From Herpetosiphon llansteffanensis (GTDB lineage Bacteria > Chloroflexota > Chloroflexia > Chloroflexales > Herpetosiphonaceae): a DNA stretch of 41,120 nt. A program made the translations under genes and the position numbers. Below, piece by piece: positions 8,247 to 16,516 of this stretch. A model generated the notes under the pieces. It saw only the letters and a program-made list of their open reading frames with translations. It was not told where the DNA came from and searched no databases. Location of the stretch: positions 1-41,120 of the forward strand of contig NZ_PUBZ01000110.1 of NCBI RefSeq assembly GCF_003205875.1. Reading direction: 5' to 3'. How positions within the stretch are numbered: the first letter of the stretch is position 1; every line of letters begins with the position of its first letter.

Positions 8247-9515
8247 ATGCGTCGTGTTGTGATTACAGGAATGGGAATCGTTTCGCCGTTGGGTTGCGGA
8301 GTTGAGGTTGTTTGGCAGCGCTTATTAGCTGGTCAATCGGGAATTGGCCCCTTGCCTGAGCAGATTAGCGCAGGCTTGGCCAGCACCATTGGCGGTGTCG
8401 TGCCAAGTCTGGCCGTTGATCCAGCTGCTGGCTTTGAGCCAAGCGCCGTTGCCAATAGCAAAGAGCTACGCAAAATGGATCGCTTTATTGTCTTGGGTTT
8501 GGCGGCAGCCGCTGAGGCCTTGAAGCAAGCGCAATGGCAGCCAGAAACCGAAGCAGCCCAAGAGCGCACAGCAACCTTGATTGCGTCTTGCGTTGGCGGC
8601 TTTTCGACCATTACCCAAGCAGTGCGCACTTTAGATAGCAAAGGCCCACAGCGACTCTCACCATTTACCGTCCCAGCCTTTTTGATTAATCTAGCAGCAG
8701 GCCATATTTCAATTCGCTATGGCTTTCGCGGCCCAATCGCTGCCCCAGTTACCGCATGCGCTGCCAGTTTGCAGGCAATTGGCGATGGCGCACGCTTAAT
8801 TCATAGCGGCGAGGCCGATGTTGCGGTGTGTGGTGGCACCGAAGCAGCGCTTGATCCGGTCAGTTTGGGCGGGTTTGCTGCTGCTCGCGCCTTGGCAACC
8901 GAATTCAACGCCAATCCAACTAGCGCCTCACGTCCGTTCGATCAAGCCCGCGATGGCTTTGTGATGAGCGAAGGTGCAGGCGTATTGGTCTTGGAAGATT
9001 TAGAGCATGCCTTAGCCCGTGGCGCAACGCCGTTGGTCGAAGTGGTTGGCTATGGCACAACCGCCGATGCCTATCACATCACCTCTGGCCCAGAAGATGG
9101 CTCAGGCGCAGCGCGAGCGATGCGTTTGGCGTTACGGCAAGCTCAAATCTCGCCCGATCAAATTCAACATCTGAATGCCCATGCCACCTCAACCCAAGTT
9201 GGCGATCGCGGCGAGCTGGCAGCAATCAAGCAGGTATTTGGCGAAAACTCAGGTTTAGCCGTAAGCGCCACCAAATCATCAACTGGTCACTTATTGGGTG
9301 CTGCTGGCGCGGTCGAAGCAATTTTCACTGCACTGGCGATTCGCGACCAAATTGCTCCCGCCACGCTCAACTTGGAAAATCCCGACCCAGCCAGCGCAGG
9401 CATTGATCTGGTTGCAAAAGAGCCACGGCCAATGCCAATCGAATACGCCCTATCCAACGGCTTCGGCTTTGGTGGAGTCAACGCCAGCGTCATCTTCAAA
9501 CGTTGGCAAGGCTAA
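8247..9515 (+). CDS. fabF: Beta-ketoacyl-ACP synthase II (FabF family)
   Basis: This decarboxylating condensing enzyme extends acyl chains on acyl carrier protein in type II fatty-acid synthesis. The thiolase-fold signatures are complete: MRRVVITGMGIVSPLG at the N-terminus, nucleophile Cys171 in PVTACAASLQAIGDGA, His312 in NAHATSTQVGD, and Lys343 and His348 in ATKSSTGHLLGAAGAVE. The terminal NGFGFGGVNASVIFKRW closes the fold. The length of 422 residues is slightly above the usual 410-415, owing to a small insertion around residues 50-70. AAGGA lies seven bases before the ATG. The gene stands apart from other fab genes and from any acyl carrier protein. It could therefore serve a dedicated pathway rather than housekeeping synthesis, but nothing in the window decides this. 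Confidence 0.9.
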   Translation: MRRVVITGMGIVSPLGCGVEVVWQRLLAGQSGIGPLPEQISAGLASTIGGVVPSLAVDPAAGFEPSAVANSKELRKMDRFIVLGLAAAAEALKQAQWQPETEAAQERTATLIASCVGGFSTITQAVRTLDSKGPQRLSPFTVPAFLINLAAGHISIRYGFRGPIAAPVTACAASLQAIGDGARLIHSGEADVAVCGGTEAALDPVSLGGFAAARALATEFNANPTSASRPFDQARDGFVMSEGAGVLVLEDLEHALARGATPLVEVVGYGTTADAYHITSGPEDGSGAARAMRLALRQAQISPDQIQHLNAHATSTQVGDRGELAAIKQVFGENSGLAVSATKSSTGHLLGAAGAVEAIFTALAIRDQIAPATLNLENPDPASAGIDLVAKEPRPMPIEYALSNGFGFGGVNASVIFKRWQG

Positions 9516-9520
9516 AATCA

Positions 9521-9610
9521 AAGGATGAAGGATGAGGGATGAAGTAAGAACAGAGAGCAGAGAACAAGGATGAAGGATGAGGGATGAAGTAAGAACAGAG
9601 AGCAGAGAAC
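9521..9610. repeat. Two perfect 45-base tandem repeats
   Basis: A 45-base unit starting AAGGATGAAGGATGAGGGAT and ending in AGAGAGCAGAGAAC occurs twice head-to-tail, at 9521-9565 and 9566-9610. Its GATGAAGGATGAGGG core appears inverted at 37018-37038. It directly follows the ketosynthase stop codon and starts a gene-free repeat island that runs to 10066. Confidence 0.8.
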
Positions 9611-9648
9611 ATAGAGCATAGGGATTGGGCTATAGGCTGATGGCTAAT

Positions 9649-9693
9649 GGCTATCGGAGATTTGTTGAAATGGCAACAATTGTTCCGATAGCC
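9649..9693. repeat. Hairpin repeat family, copy C
   Basis: Outer arms GGCTATCGGA and TCCGATAGCC are the same as in copy B. The inner arms TTGTTG and CAACAA are complementary but differ from those of copy B, which is a covariation pattern. It is flanked by further GGCTATAGGC and CCTATAGCC fragments. Confidence 0.7.
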
Positions 9694-9720
9694 TCCTGCC
9701 TATAGCCATGAGCCTTACTT

Positions 9721-9921
9721 TGCGCTCTTCGCGTGCTTCGTGGTTTCCGTCCTTCGTAGATCAATTGATTTAACGCAGAGGCGCAGAGAACGATGGCTAT
9801 GGGCTTTTGGCTTTTGGCACATTCTTCGTGCAATTCGTGGAATTCGTGGCTAAAAAACATTCGCGTTCTTCGCGTTCTTAGTGGTTTAATTTCTTCGTGC
9901 TCTTCGTGCTCTTCGTGGATC
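9721..9921. repeat. Repeat island: 'CTTCGTG' short-period module and inverted 'CTCTGCG' module
   Basis: Runs based on CTTCGTGCTCTTCGTGG recur at about 9727-9760, 9826-9850 and 9893-9921. An inverted copy of the CTCTGCGCCTCTGCG module lies at 9760-9792. Read on the minus strand the periodic CACGAAGAG runs create an open frame rich in His-Glu-Glu, which I regard as non-coding. Similar composite islands, in opposite orientation, lie at 36800-37171. Confidence 0.7.
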
Positions 9922-9942
9922 AATCGATTAGCCAAAAGCCAT

Positions 9943-9985
9943 CAAATAAACCCAAAAGCCCCACTCAGCTAAACCGAGTGGAGCT
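9943..9985 (-). terminator. Rho-independent terminator of the oligopeptide ABC operon
   Basis: On the minus strand a ten-base stem AGCTCCACTC/GAGTGGGGCT (one G-U pair) with a nine-base loop is followed by the T-rich TTTTGGGTTTATTTG. It lies about 80 bases after the stop codon of the last ABC gene and is the only terminator-like structure before the repeat island. Confidence 0.75.
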
Positions 9986-10066
9986 TCTGAATACGTTAAT
10001 CGTTGATCAGCAGCAAGCTTAGGCAGCATTGCTGACCCCTGGCAACTGATCCCTGCCCCCTCGTTG

Positions 10067-11086
10067 CTACTGCAACTTCTTTTCCATTTGCTCTTGCGAT
10101 TCGGTTGCGCGCCAGCAAGCCACAAAATGGCCGCCACCATAATCTTGGAATGGTGGGTCTTCGACTTTACACTTGTCGATCACAATTGGGCAACGAGTGT
10201 GAAAGTGACAGCCAGAAGGTGGATTGAGTGGGCTTGGCACATCGCCTTGCAAAATAATCCGCTGGCGTTGCTTCTCGACCTCAGGATCGGGAATAGGCAC
10301 TGCTGAGAGCAAGGCTTGGGTATACGGGTGCATTGGGTTGGCATAGAGCTGCTTCGAAGGAGCCAACTCGACCATTTTACCCAAATACATCACCGCCACC
10401 CGATCGCTGATGTGCTTAACCACGCTCAAGTTGTGGGCGATAAACAGATAGGTCAAGCCAAATTGGCCTTGCAAATCTTGCAACAGGTTGATAATTTGGG
10501 CTTGAATCGACACGTCGAGCGCTGAAACAGGCTCGTCGCAGACAATAAAATCTGGTTCAACCGCCAAAGCGCGTGCAATCCCGATCCGTTGGCGCTGACC
10601 GCCAGAGAATTCGTGCGGGTAACGGTTGATAAAGTAAGGGTTGAGACCCACGACGCGCAGCAATTCCTCGACTCGCGTGCGCACCTCTTTGCCAGTACGC
10701 AAGTTGTGCACCCGAATTGGCTCACCCACAATATCGCCCACAGTCATCCGTGGATTGAGCGAAGCATACGGGTCTTGGAAAATAATCTGCACTTTGCGCC
10801 GCATTTGGCGCATTGCTTCGCCATTGAGTTTGGTCAACTCTTTGCCATCAAAATTGACCGTGCCAGCGGTTGGGCGATGCAATTGCAAAATTGCCCGCCC
10901 AGTCGTCGATTTACCACAGCCTGATTCACCCACCAAGCCGAGGGTTTCACCGCGTTTAACTGAAAAGCTCAAGCCATCAACTGCTTTAACTGCCCCAACC
11001 GTGCGGCGTAATAAACCGTTGGATTTCACTGGGAAGTGCATTTTTAAGCCGTTAATATCGAGCAGATTCTCATTTTGTACTGCCAT
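10067..11086 (-). CDS. oppF: Oligopeptide/dipeptide ABC transporter, ATP-binding subunit F
   Basis: One of two ATPase subunits driving peptide import at the inner face of the membrane. Walker A is GESGCGKST (residues 53-61). The Q-loop region reads [15 protein letters not shown], the signature [15 protein letters not shown], and Walker [13 protein letters not shown] followed by the H-loop in [12 protein letters not shown]. The C-terminal oligopeptide-specific extension starts [15 protein letters not shown] and includes a Cys-containing segment CHFHTRCP, which in this family can bind an iron-sulfur cluster. The ATG has AGGAAGG five bases upstream. It is the last gene of a five-gene operon, 17 bases after oppD. 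The OppF/DppF assignment rests on gene order and the SVSALD variant; peptide length preference cannot be predicted. Confidence 0.92.
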   Translation of the reverse strand: MAVQNENLLDINGLKMHFPVKSNGLLRRTVGAVKAVDGLSFSVKRGETLGLVGESGCGKSTTGRAILQLHRPTAGTVNFDGKELTKLNGEAMRQMRRKVQIIFQDPYASLNPRMTVGDIVGEPIRVHNLRTGKEVRTRVEELLRVVGLNPYFINRYPHEFSGGQRQRIGIARALAVEPDFIVCDEPVSALDVSIQAQIINLLQDLQGQFGLTYLFIAHNLSVVKHISDRVAVMYLGKMVELAPSKQLYANPMHPYTQALLSAVPIPDPEVEKQRQRIILQGDVPSPLNPPSGCHFHTRCPIVIDKCKVEDPPFQDYGGGHFVACWRATESQEQMEKKLQ

Positions 11087-11103
11087 GTGGCCTTCCTCTG
11101 GTT

Positions 11104-12177
11104 CTACGATGCTTGTTCGTGGGCTAAAACATCCTCAAGTGCTGCATCCAAGGCCGCTTCTTCTTCGGCAATTTTCTTTTCAGCCATCACTTGGCGCTGA
11201 TCACGATCAATATCGAATAAGCAGGCCGCCGTGTGATCGGGTGCAACTTGGCGTAAACTTGGGGTTTCGATCCAGCATTGCTCTTGCACAAAATCGCAGC
11301 GTGGCGCAAATGGGCAGCGATTGGTCTTTTCCAACAAATCCGGTGGAAGCCCCGGGATTGGCGTGAGCCGCGTTTGAATCCCATCAAGCCGTGGAATTGA
11401 ATCGAGCAAGCCAATGGTATAGGGCATTCGCGGATTGCGGAACAGCTCATTGGTCGAAGCTTGTTCAACCACACGTCCAGCATACATCACAATCACGCGG
11501 TCGGTCATGCCAGCTACAACCCCAAGATCGTGGGTAATGAAAATAATCGCTGTCCCCGTCTCGTTCTTGAGACGGTTAAGTAATTCTAAGATTTGCGCTT
11601 GAATAGTTACATCAAGGGCGGTCGTTGGTTCGTCGGCAATCAACAGCTCAGGGTTACAGGCCAAACCCATAGCGATCATCACCCGTTGGCGCATCCCGCC
11701 AGAAAATTGATGTGGAAAATCGTCAAGTCGTTTGTCGGGCGCTGGAATCCCAACCATTGAGAGCAAGTCAATGGCTCGGTTGCGTGCCTGTTTGGGAGTC
11801 ATCCCCATGTGCAATTGCAGCGATTCAGTCATCTGCCTGCCAATCCGTAGCACCGGATTGAGCGAAGTCATGGGGTCTTGGAAGATCATCGAAATCCGAT
11901 TACCGCGGATTTTACGCATCTCCGACTCGCTAAAATCGACCAGATTATCGCCATCGAACAAAATCTGGCCGCCGGCAATTTTGCCTGGTGGCGAGGGAAT
12001 CAAGCGCATAATCGAAAGTGATGTAACGCTTTTACCCGAGCCAGATTCGCCGACGATCCCGAGCGTTTCGCCCCGATTGACCGAAAATGAAACATTATTG
12101 ACAGCATTGACCACGCCATCAGCGGTTTTAAATTGAACTTGTAGGTTTTTGACCTCAAGCAAAGGTGCTTCAGCCAT
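11104..12177 (-). CDS. oppD: Oligopeptide/dipeptide ABC transporter, ATP-binding subunit D
   Basis: The second ATPase of the peptide importer. Walker A GESGSGKS is at residues 43-50, the Q-loop segment is [15 protein letters not shown], the signature is [16 protein letters not shown], and Walker B is [12 protein letters not shown] with the H-loop in [12 protein letters not shown]. The oligopeptide C-terminal domain starts [14 protein letters not shown] and contains the Cys pair segment [14 protein letters not shown]. After this comes an acidic helical tail of about 35 residues ([18 protein letters not shown]) beyond the usual family end, with unknown purpose. The ATG is preceded by AGGAG six bases upstream. 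It lies between oppC and oppF in a compact operon and probably forms a heterodimer with the OppF product. Confidence 0.92.
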   Translation of the reverse strand: MAEAPLLEVKNLQVQFKTADGVVNAVNNVSFSVNRGETLGIVGESGSGKSVTSLSIMRLIPSPPGKIAGGQILFDGDNLVDFSESEMRKIRGNRISMIFQDPMTSLNPVLRIGRQMTESLQLHMGMTPKQARNRAIDLLSMVGIPAPDKRLDDFPHQFSGGMRQRVMIAMGLACNPELLIADEPTTALDVTIQAQILELLNRLKNETGTAIIFITHDLGVVAGMTDRVIVMYAGRVVEQASTNELFRNPRMPYTIGLLDSIPRLDGIQTRLTPIPGLPPDLLEKTNRCPFAPRCDFVQEQCWIETPSLRQVAPDHTAACLFDIDRDQRQVMAEKKIAEEEAALDAALEDVLAHEQAS

Positions 12178-12213
12178 ATGTGCTCCTCATGATGTCGAGC
12201 AATTTGCCTTGAT

Positions 12214-13212
12214 CTATTGACGGGGATCAAGTGCGTCGCGTAACCCATCGCCCAATGCCACAAAGGCAATCGTAATTGAAGCAATCGCAATCGCCGAGGC
12301 GATCAAAATCCATGGTTGTGAATCAATCGCCGACTTACCTTCCAAAATCATCTGGCCCCAGCTGGTAGGAAATGGATTATTTGGGTTGGTATCAGGTTGG
12401 ATGCCAATCCCCAAAAAGCTGAGGGTTGCTTCGGTGACAATCGCGCTTGGCACAATAAACGCGCCTGCCACAATAATTGGGGCCAGCGTGTTGGGCAAAA
12501 TGTGGCGGAATAAAATTGAGCCACGGCGGACCCCAACTGCCTCTGCTGCCTCAACAAATTCTTTTTCTTTTAATGAAAGCACTTGGCCACGCACCAAGCG
12601 CGAAACGCTGGCCCAGTTAACCGCTGAGAACGATAAGAAAATCAGCAACAAGCCATTAAATGTCTTGCCGAATGCGGTCTGGCTGAAGGCCGTTTGCACA
12701 ATAATAAAGAACAAGATGTCGGGCAACGAAAAGATAATATCAGTGAAGCGCATCAGCAAACTATCGAGTTTGCCGCCAGCAAAGCCTGAAATCAAGCCAA
12801 TCGTAATCCCAATACTCAAGGTAAAGATCATGGGAATAAAGCCCACAACCATCGAAACCCGTGTTCCATAAATCAAGCGACTAAGCACATCACCGCCAGC
12901 AGAATCGGTGCCGAGCGGAAACTTCCAAATGCCACTGCGTTTCGGATTTTTCTCATCAACAACCCACGCTGCTTGGCGATAAACACCCCGTTCGCGTAAT
13001 TCGGTTGTGGTTGGGCGGCTAGGTGAATGGGGCGCGATGACTGGTGCGAAAATTGCTACCAACGCCAGCAAAAACAAATAAATAATACTTGCCATTGCTA
13101 AACGATTACGCCGCAAGCGCATCCATGCATCGCTCCAAAGACTCCGAACAGGCCGCGTAAATTCTTGGGCTTGGGCAGGATTCGTCCCTGCCACATTCGA
13201 TGCGGTTGCCAT
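12214..13212 (-). CDS. oppC: Oligopeptide ABC transporter permease C
   Basis: An inner-membrane permease of the DppC/OppC type. A cytoplasmic N-terminal stretch of about 35 residues includes SLWSDAWMRLRRNRLAM, the common OppC N-terminal signature. The first membrane helix follows (ASIIYLFLLALVAIFAPVIA), then a periplasmic loop, and five further helices in the C-terminal binding-protein-dependent transport domain. The EAA loop that docks onto the ATPases is EFVEAAEAVGVRRGSILFRH. The sequence ends in ALGDGLRDALDPRQ, a near-universal OppC end. AGGAG lies nine bases before the ATG. The gene starts 12 bases after the oppB stop. Length is normal at 332 residues. Confidence 0.93.
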   Translation of the reverse strand: MATASNVAGTNPAQAQEFTRPVRSLWSDAWMRLRRNRLAMASIIYLFLLALVAIFAPVIAPHSPSRPTTTELRERGVYRQAAWVVDEKNPKRSGIWKFPLGTDSAGGDVLSRLIYGTRVSMVVGFIPMIFTLSIGITIGLISGFAGGKLDSLLMRFTDIIFSLPDILFFIIVQTAFSQTAFGKTFNGLLLIFLSFSAVNWASVSRLVRGQVLSLKEKEFVEAAEAVGVRRGSILFRHILPNTLAPIIVAGAFIVPSAIVTEATLSFLGIGIQPDTNPNNPFPTSWGQMILEGKSAIDSQPWILIASAIAIASITIAFVALGDGLRDALDPRQ

Positions 13213-13224
13213 AGTTCGGGTCTC

Positions 13225-14229
13225 CTAGCTGTTACGAATCCGTGGATCAATCAAGCCATACGAAAGGTCGACCATAATATTGCCCAAAGCAACCAGCAAT
13301 GAAAAAAAGAGGGTCGAACCCATAATCATTGAATAATCGCGGCTCCCAATTGCCCCAATAAATTCACTGCCGATTCCTGGTACGCGGAAGACCGATTCGA
13401 TAATAAACGAACCAGTGACCAAGCCAGCAACCGCCGGCCCCAAAATTGTGATCACAGGAATCAGACTGTTGCGCAGGATGTGACGCAAAATCACCACCCG
13501 ATCACCAAGCCCTTTGGCTTTGGCGGTACGAATATAATCTTGGCGTTTAACTTCGAGCACACTACTACGGGTCAGACGCGTAATATAGGCCATTGTGCCA
13601 AGCCCCAAGATAATTGCTGGGGGGAAATACGACATACTAAAGCCTTCCCAGACCGAAGGATCTTTAATCGGAGCAACCCCAAAGACTTTGCTCATGACCA
13701 GCAGCAAGACCAAACCAGTTACAAAGGTTGGCACCGAAAAGCCAATTGTCGAGATAATCAAGCTAAAGTAATCGAAGATCGTATTTTGGCGTAAGGCACC
13801 GAGAATGCCTAAGGGAAAACCCACCACTAAGGCAAAAGTAAGCGAGATTAAGCCAAGCCGCAATGAAATTGGAAAGGTTTGTTTAATTTTATCTTGAACC
13901 GTTTCTGTCCCTTTTGAGGCATAGGTTGGCCCCAAATCACCTTGGACTGCATTCAGCATATAGTTGCCAAATTGGCTATCGAACAAGCCACGAACTGCCG
14001 CGAACGGGCCATCAGCACTCATACGATTATTAAATTCAGCAGTATTGAGCCAAGCTGGTTTATCTAAGCCAAATTTACGATTAAGTAGGGCAATCGTTGA
14101 CGGGGCAACTTCTTTCTCTTGATCGAATGGCCCACCTTTGGCCTGTTTCATCAGAAAAAAAGTGATTAATGCCACGAGAAACAACACCGGAATCATCGCC
14201 AAGACGCGACGAATTATAAAGCCAATCAT
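13225..14229 (-). CDS. oppB: Oligopeptide ABC transporter permease B
   Basis: The partner permease of OppC. It begins MIGFIIRRVLAMIPVLFLVA, the typical OppB first helix, with a periplasmic region between about residues 30 and 110 and five further membrane helices. The EAA loop reads DYIRTAKAKGLGDRVVILRH. The C-terminus DLSYGLIDPRIRNS matches the family end DxxYxxxDPRIR. The ATG at 14229 has GGAGG six bases upstream; a longer in-frame start (14289) would add 20 residues lacking any family resemblance. It is separated from the binding-protein gene by about 150 bases that contain a strong hairpin, a common device for lowering permease expression relative to the binding protein. Confidence 0.93.
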   Translation of the reverse strand: MIGFIIRRVLAMIPVLFLVALITFFLMKQAKGGPFDQEKEVAPSTIALLNRKFGLDKPAWLNTAEFNNRMSADGPFAAVRGLFDSQFGNYMLNAVQGDLGPTYASKGTETVQDKIKQTFPISLRLGLISLTFALVVGFPLGILGALRQNTIFDYFSLIISTIGFSVPTFVTGLVLLLVMSKVFGVAPIKDPSVWEGFSMSYFPPAIILGLGTMAYITRLTRSSVLEVKRQDYIRTAKAKGLGDRVVILRHILRNSLIPVITILGPAVAGLVTGSFIIESVFRVPGIGSEFIGAIGSRDYSMIMGSTLFFSLLVALGNIMVDLSYGLIDPRIRNS

Positions 14230-14339
14230 GCCATGCCTCCATTGGCGCGAGAGCGAGCCGGGGTGTTGCCTCGCGAGCCTTGATTGCAATTTAACAGGGT
14301 GCTTGCAAAAAATTTAAAGAGTGGGAGCTAGGTTTGGGT

Positions 14340-14369
14340 GGGGAACAGCGCAGGCCAGCGCTGCTCCCC
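14340..14369 (-). promoter_or_regulatory. Intercistronic hairpin between oppA and oppB
   Basis: Twelve-base arms (GGGGAACAGCGC and GCGCTGCTCCCC on the plus strand, one mismatch or G-U) with a six-base loop lie between the binding-protein stop and the permease start. No T-run follows on the minus strand, so it is more likely an RNA-stabilising or attenuating structure than a full terminator. Confidence 0.6.
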
Positions 14370-14384
14370 AGAAGGTTAAATCAA

Positions 14385-16157
14385 TTACTTGATTTCGATG
14401 CTGTATGAAGTCCATTGGCCAGGGAATTGATCATCAGCAGCGGTCTTTGAGAAGCCGCTTACGCGTGGGTTGATCACGTATTTATTCACCCGGTTGTACA
14501 TCATAGCGGTTGGCAAGTCGCCAACGATCAACTTTTGGGCAGCGGTGTAGGCTTCCAAGCGGGTTGCATCGTCGGTGCTGGTGTCGGCCTTGGTCAAGAA
14601 TTCGTCAACCGCTGGGTTGCCGTAGCCTTGGCGTTGGGCAAAGGTGGCGTTGCTGTTCCAGAACACGCTCAACCAGTTTTGAGCATCGGGATAGTCTTGA
14701 ATCCAACCACCCAATGACAATTGAGGATAGGTCGAGTTATCTTTCTTAGCAGCGGTCAAATCTTTGCTTGGCAATGGCAACAACTTAACTTCAACACCCA
14801 AGACTTCGCGGAAGGTGTTGGCCAAGAACTCGTGGCGAGCTTGGTTGGCGGTGTCGTTGCTGCTGTAGGCCATGGTGATTTCTGGCAATTTTTCAGCTGA
14901 GCCATAGCTTGATTCAGCCAAAGCTGCTTTAGCTTTTTCTGGGTCGAACGCAAAGCGATCTTCGGTTGCATCGTAGCCAGGAATCCCTTGCGGAATCCAG
15001 GTCAAGGTTGGCAAACAGTCGCCGTTGCGAATCACTTCACAGTAGGTATCGCGATCGATCGCATACGCAAATGCTTCACGCACCTTAAGATCGTTGAATG
15101 GTTCCGTGGTGGTGTTGAATTGCAAACCGGTCGTGTTGGCACCTGGGTATGAAATGTACAATGGGCCAAGGTCAGCGTCGCTTTGGACAGCTGGAATTTG
15201 GCTTGGATCTGGAGCGAAGATATCAAGTTGGCCGGTGCGATATGCTTCCAAGGCAACTGATGAATCGTCGATGTAGATCATGCTAATGCCATCAAGCTTG
15301 GCTTTGTTCCAGTAGTTTTCGTTGCGAACAAAGTCAATTTGTTGGTCTTCAGCAATCCGGCTGAATTGGAAAGGCCCGTTGCCAACTTGCGCAGCAGGAT
15401 CTTTCCACCAGTTTTCGCCACCTTTTTCGATCAACTCTTGCTTGGCTGGGTACATAACCCACAAGCCAGCAATCGTTGGCAAGTAAGGAGCAGCTTGAAC
15501 GGTTGAAATAACGATCGTGCTATCGTCTGGGGTGCTAACACCCAAAGCAGCTTTAGCAGCATCGTACTTGGCGGTATCGGTGATGGTGGTACCAGCGAAA
15601 TCAGCACAACCGGTAATATCAAACAAAATTGATTGATATTCGCCAGCGGTCACTGGGTCACAGGTGCGTTGGATCGAATAAGCGAAGGCTTTCGAGGTCA
15701 ATGGCGAGCCATCGCTGTATTTGAGGTCAGGGCGCAAGGTGAAGGTAAATACGGTACCATCAGCGTTTGCTTCCCATTTCTCGGCAGCACCAGGTACGGT
15801 TTCCAGTTTGTCATTGAGGCGGGTTAGGCCTTCGTAGTTTTGCGACAGCAACACGATTTCGGCGCTGTACGAGCTTTTCTGTGGATCAAAGACATCTGGA
15901 TAGGCAACTTGGTGAACGCGAAGAATGTTTCCGTCAGTTGCGGCTGGTTCGGTGGTTGCTTCTGCAGTTGCATCTGCGGTGGTTGCGGTTGCTTCAGCAA
16001 CAGGCGCAGTTGTAGCAGTGGCTTCTGCACCAGTAGCAGTTGTAGCGGTTGCAGCGGCTGGTGCAGTCGTTGGGGTTGCATCACCACCACAAGCGGCCAA
16101 GGTTGGTATGGTCAATACCATTAAGGCCAATAAGCGGGTCAAACGACGTTTGAGCAT
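14385..16157 (-). CDS. oppA: Peptide ABC transporter substrate-binding lipoprotein (family 5)
   Basis: The extracellular receptor of the peptide importer. The signal peptide ends in the lipobox LAAC (Cys at about residue 22), predicting lipid anchoring. A linker of about 50 residues follows, made almost only of A, T, P and E (ATTATGAEATATTAP-like), probably a flexible tether. The family 5 binding domain then starts with ILRVHQVAYPDVFDPQKSS and includes WEANADGTVFTFTLRPDLKY and AFAYSIQRTCDP, which are classical OppA/DppA signatures. The ATG has AAGGAG nine bases upstream. It is the first gene of the operon. At 590 residues it is slightly longer than usual because of the linker. The ligand could be peptides, nickel or sugars in this family; the neighbouring D and F subunits favour peptides. 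Confidence 0.9.
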   Translation of the reverse strand: MLKRRLTRLLALMVLTIPTLAACGGDATPTTAPAAATATTATGAEATATTAPVAEATATTADATAEATTEPAATDGNILRVHQVAYPDVFDPQKSSYSAEIVLLSQNYEGLTRLNDKLETVPGAAEKWEANADGTVFTFTLRPDLKYSDGSPLTSKAFAYSIQRTCDPVTAGEYQSILFDITGCADFAGTTITDTAKYDAAKAALGVSTPDDSTIVISTVQAAPYLPTIAGLWVMYPAKQELIEKGGENWWKDPAAQVGNGPFQFSRIAEDQQIDFVRNENYWNKAKLDGISMIYIDDSSVALEAYRTGQLDIFAPDPSQIPAVQSDADLGPLYISYPGANTTGLQFNTTTEPFNDLKVREAFAYAIDRDTYCEVIRNGDCLPTLTWIPQGIPGYDATEDRFAFDPEKAKAALAESSYGSAEKLPEITMAYSSNDTANQARHEFLANTFREVLGVEVKLLPLPSKDLTAAKKDNSTYPQLSLGGWIQDYPDAQNWLSVFWNSNATFAQRQGYGNPAVDEFLTKADTSTDDATRLEAYTAAQKLIVGDLPTAMMYNRVNKYVINPRVSGFSKTAADDQFPGQWTSYSIEIK

Positions 16158-16261
16158 GAAGGCTATCTCCTTAATTCAAAGAGTACGAAAACCAACACAA
16201 CGCTAATCCCTGATGTGTCACCCATCACCCCCTTTCAATGGTTTTGGTATCCAAGCACAGC

Positions 16262-16501
16262 CTAGGCTGGCAAAATGCTCCATGATGCACGTGATGAATT
16301 CATCACATAAAATAGCAAGTAAAAGCTTGAGCATGGTTGGCCACCAGGCCCACCACCGCGTACGCGACGCTCATAACTTGGGGTTGATTTAAGTCGTTGC
16401 AGTAAGCTGACTTTTGGTGCTGCATGGGTTAATTCTTGCTGCAATACATCACGAAACAGCATGTCCACGGTAGTATCATCAAGATCGTTGTGAACTGGCA
16501 T
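16262..16501 (-). CDS. Small hypothetical protein downstream of the AAA ATPase
   Basis: This 79-residue protein is not recognised. The N-terminal 40 residues are acidic to neutral and probably helical (DDTTVDMLFRDVLQQELTHA). They are followed by a basic turn (SYERRVRGGGPGGQPC) and a hydrophobic end (SSFYLLFYVMNSSRASWSIL). Coding is supported by AGGAAG seven bases before the ATG and by its position 15 bases after the stop codon of the AAA ATPase gene in the same direction. The Gly-rich junction could be read as a leader/core boundary of a secreted peptide, but no modification or export enzyme is nearby, so this is only a possibility. The stop codon lies inside the palindrome CAGCCTAGGCTG. Confidence 0.5.
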   Translation of the reverse strand: MPVHNDLDDTTVDMLFRDVLQQELTHAAPKVSLLQRLKSTPSYERRVRGGGPGGQPCSSFYLLFYVMNSSRASWSILPA

Positions 16502-16516
16502 ACGTAGCTTCCTAGC

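Noticed and set aside
9521-9610. CRISPR array
   Set aside because: The two 45-base units are directly adjacent with no unique spacers and no cas genes are present.
9651-9935. Open frame on the minus strand with HEEHEEHEE-like residues
   Set aside because: It is produced by the periodic CTTCGTG repeats and other intergenic modules; no ribosome site and no family resemblance.
16262-16501. Small protein as a RiPP precursor with a Gly-Gly leader
   Set aside because: No modification enzyme, peptidase or dedicated exporter nearby; the Gly-rich segment is followed by only one Cys.
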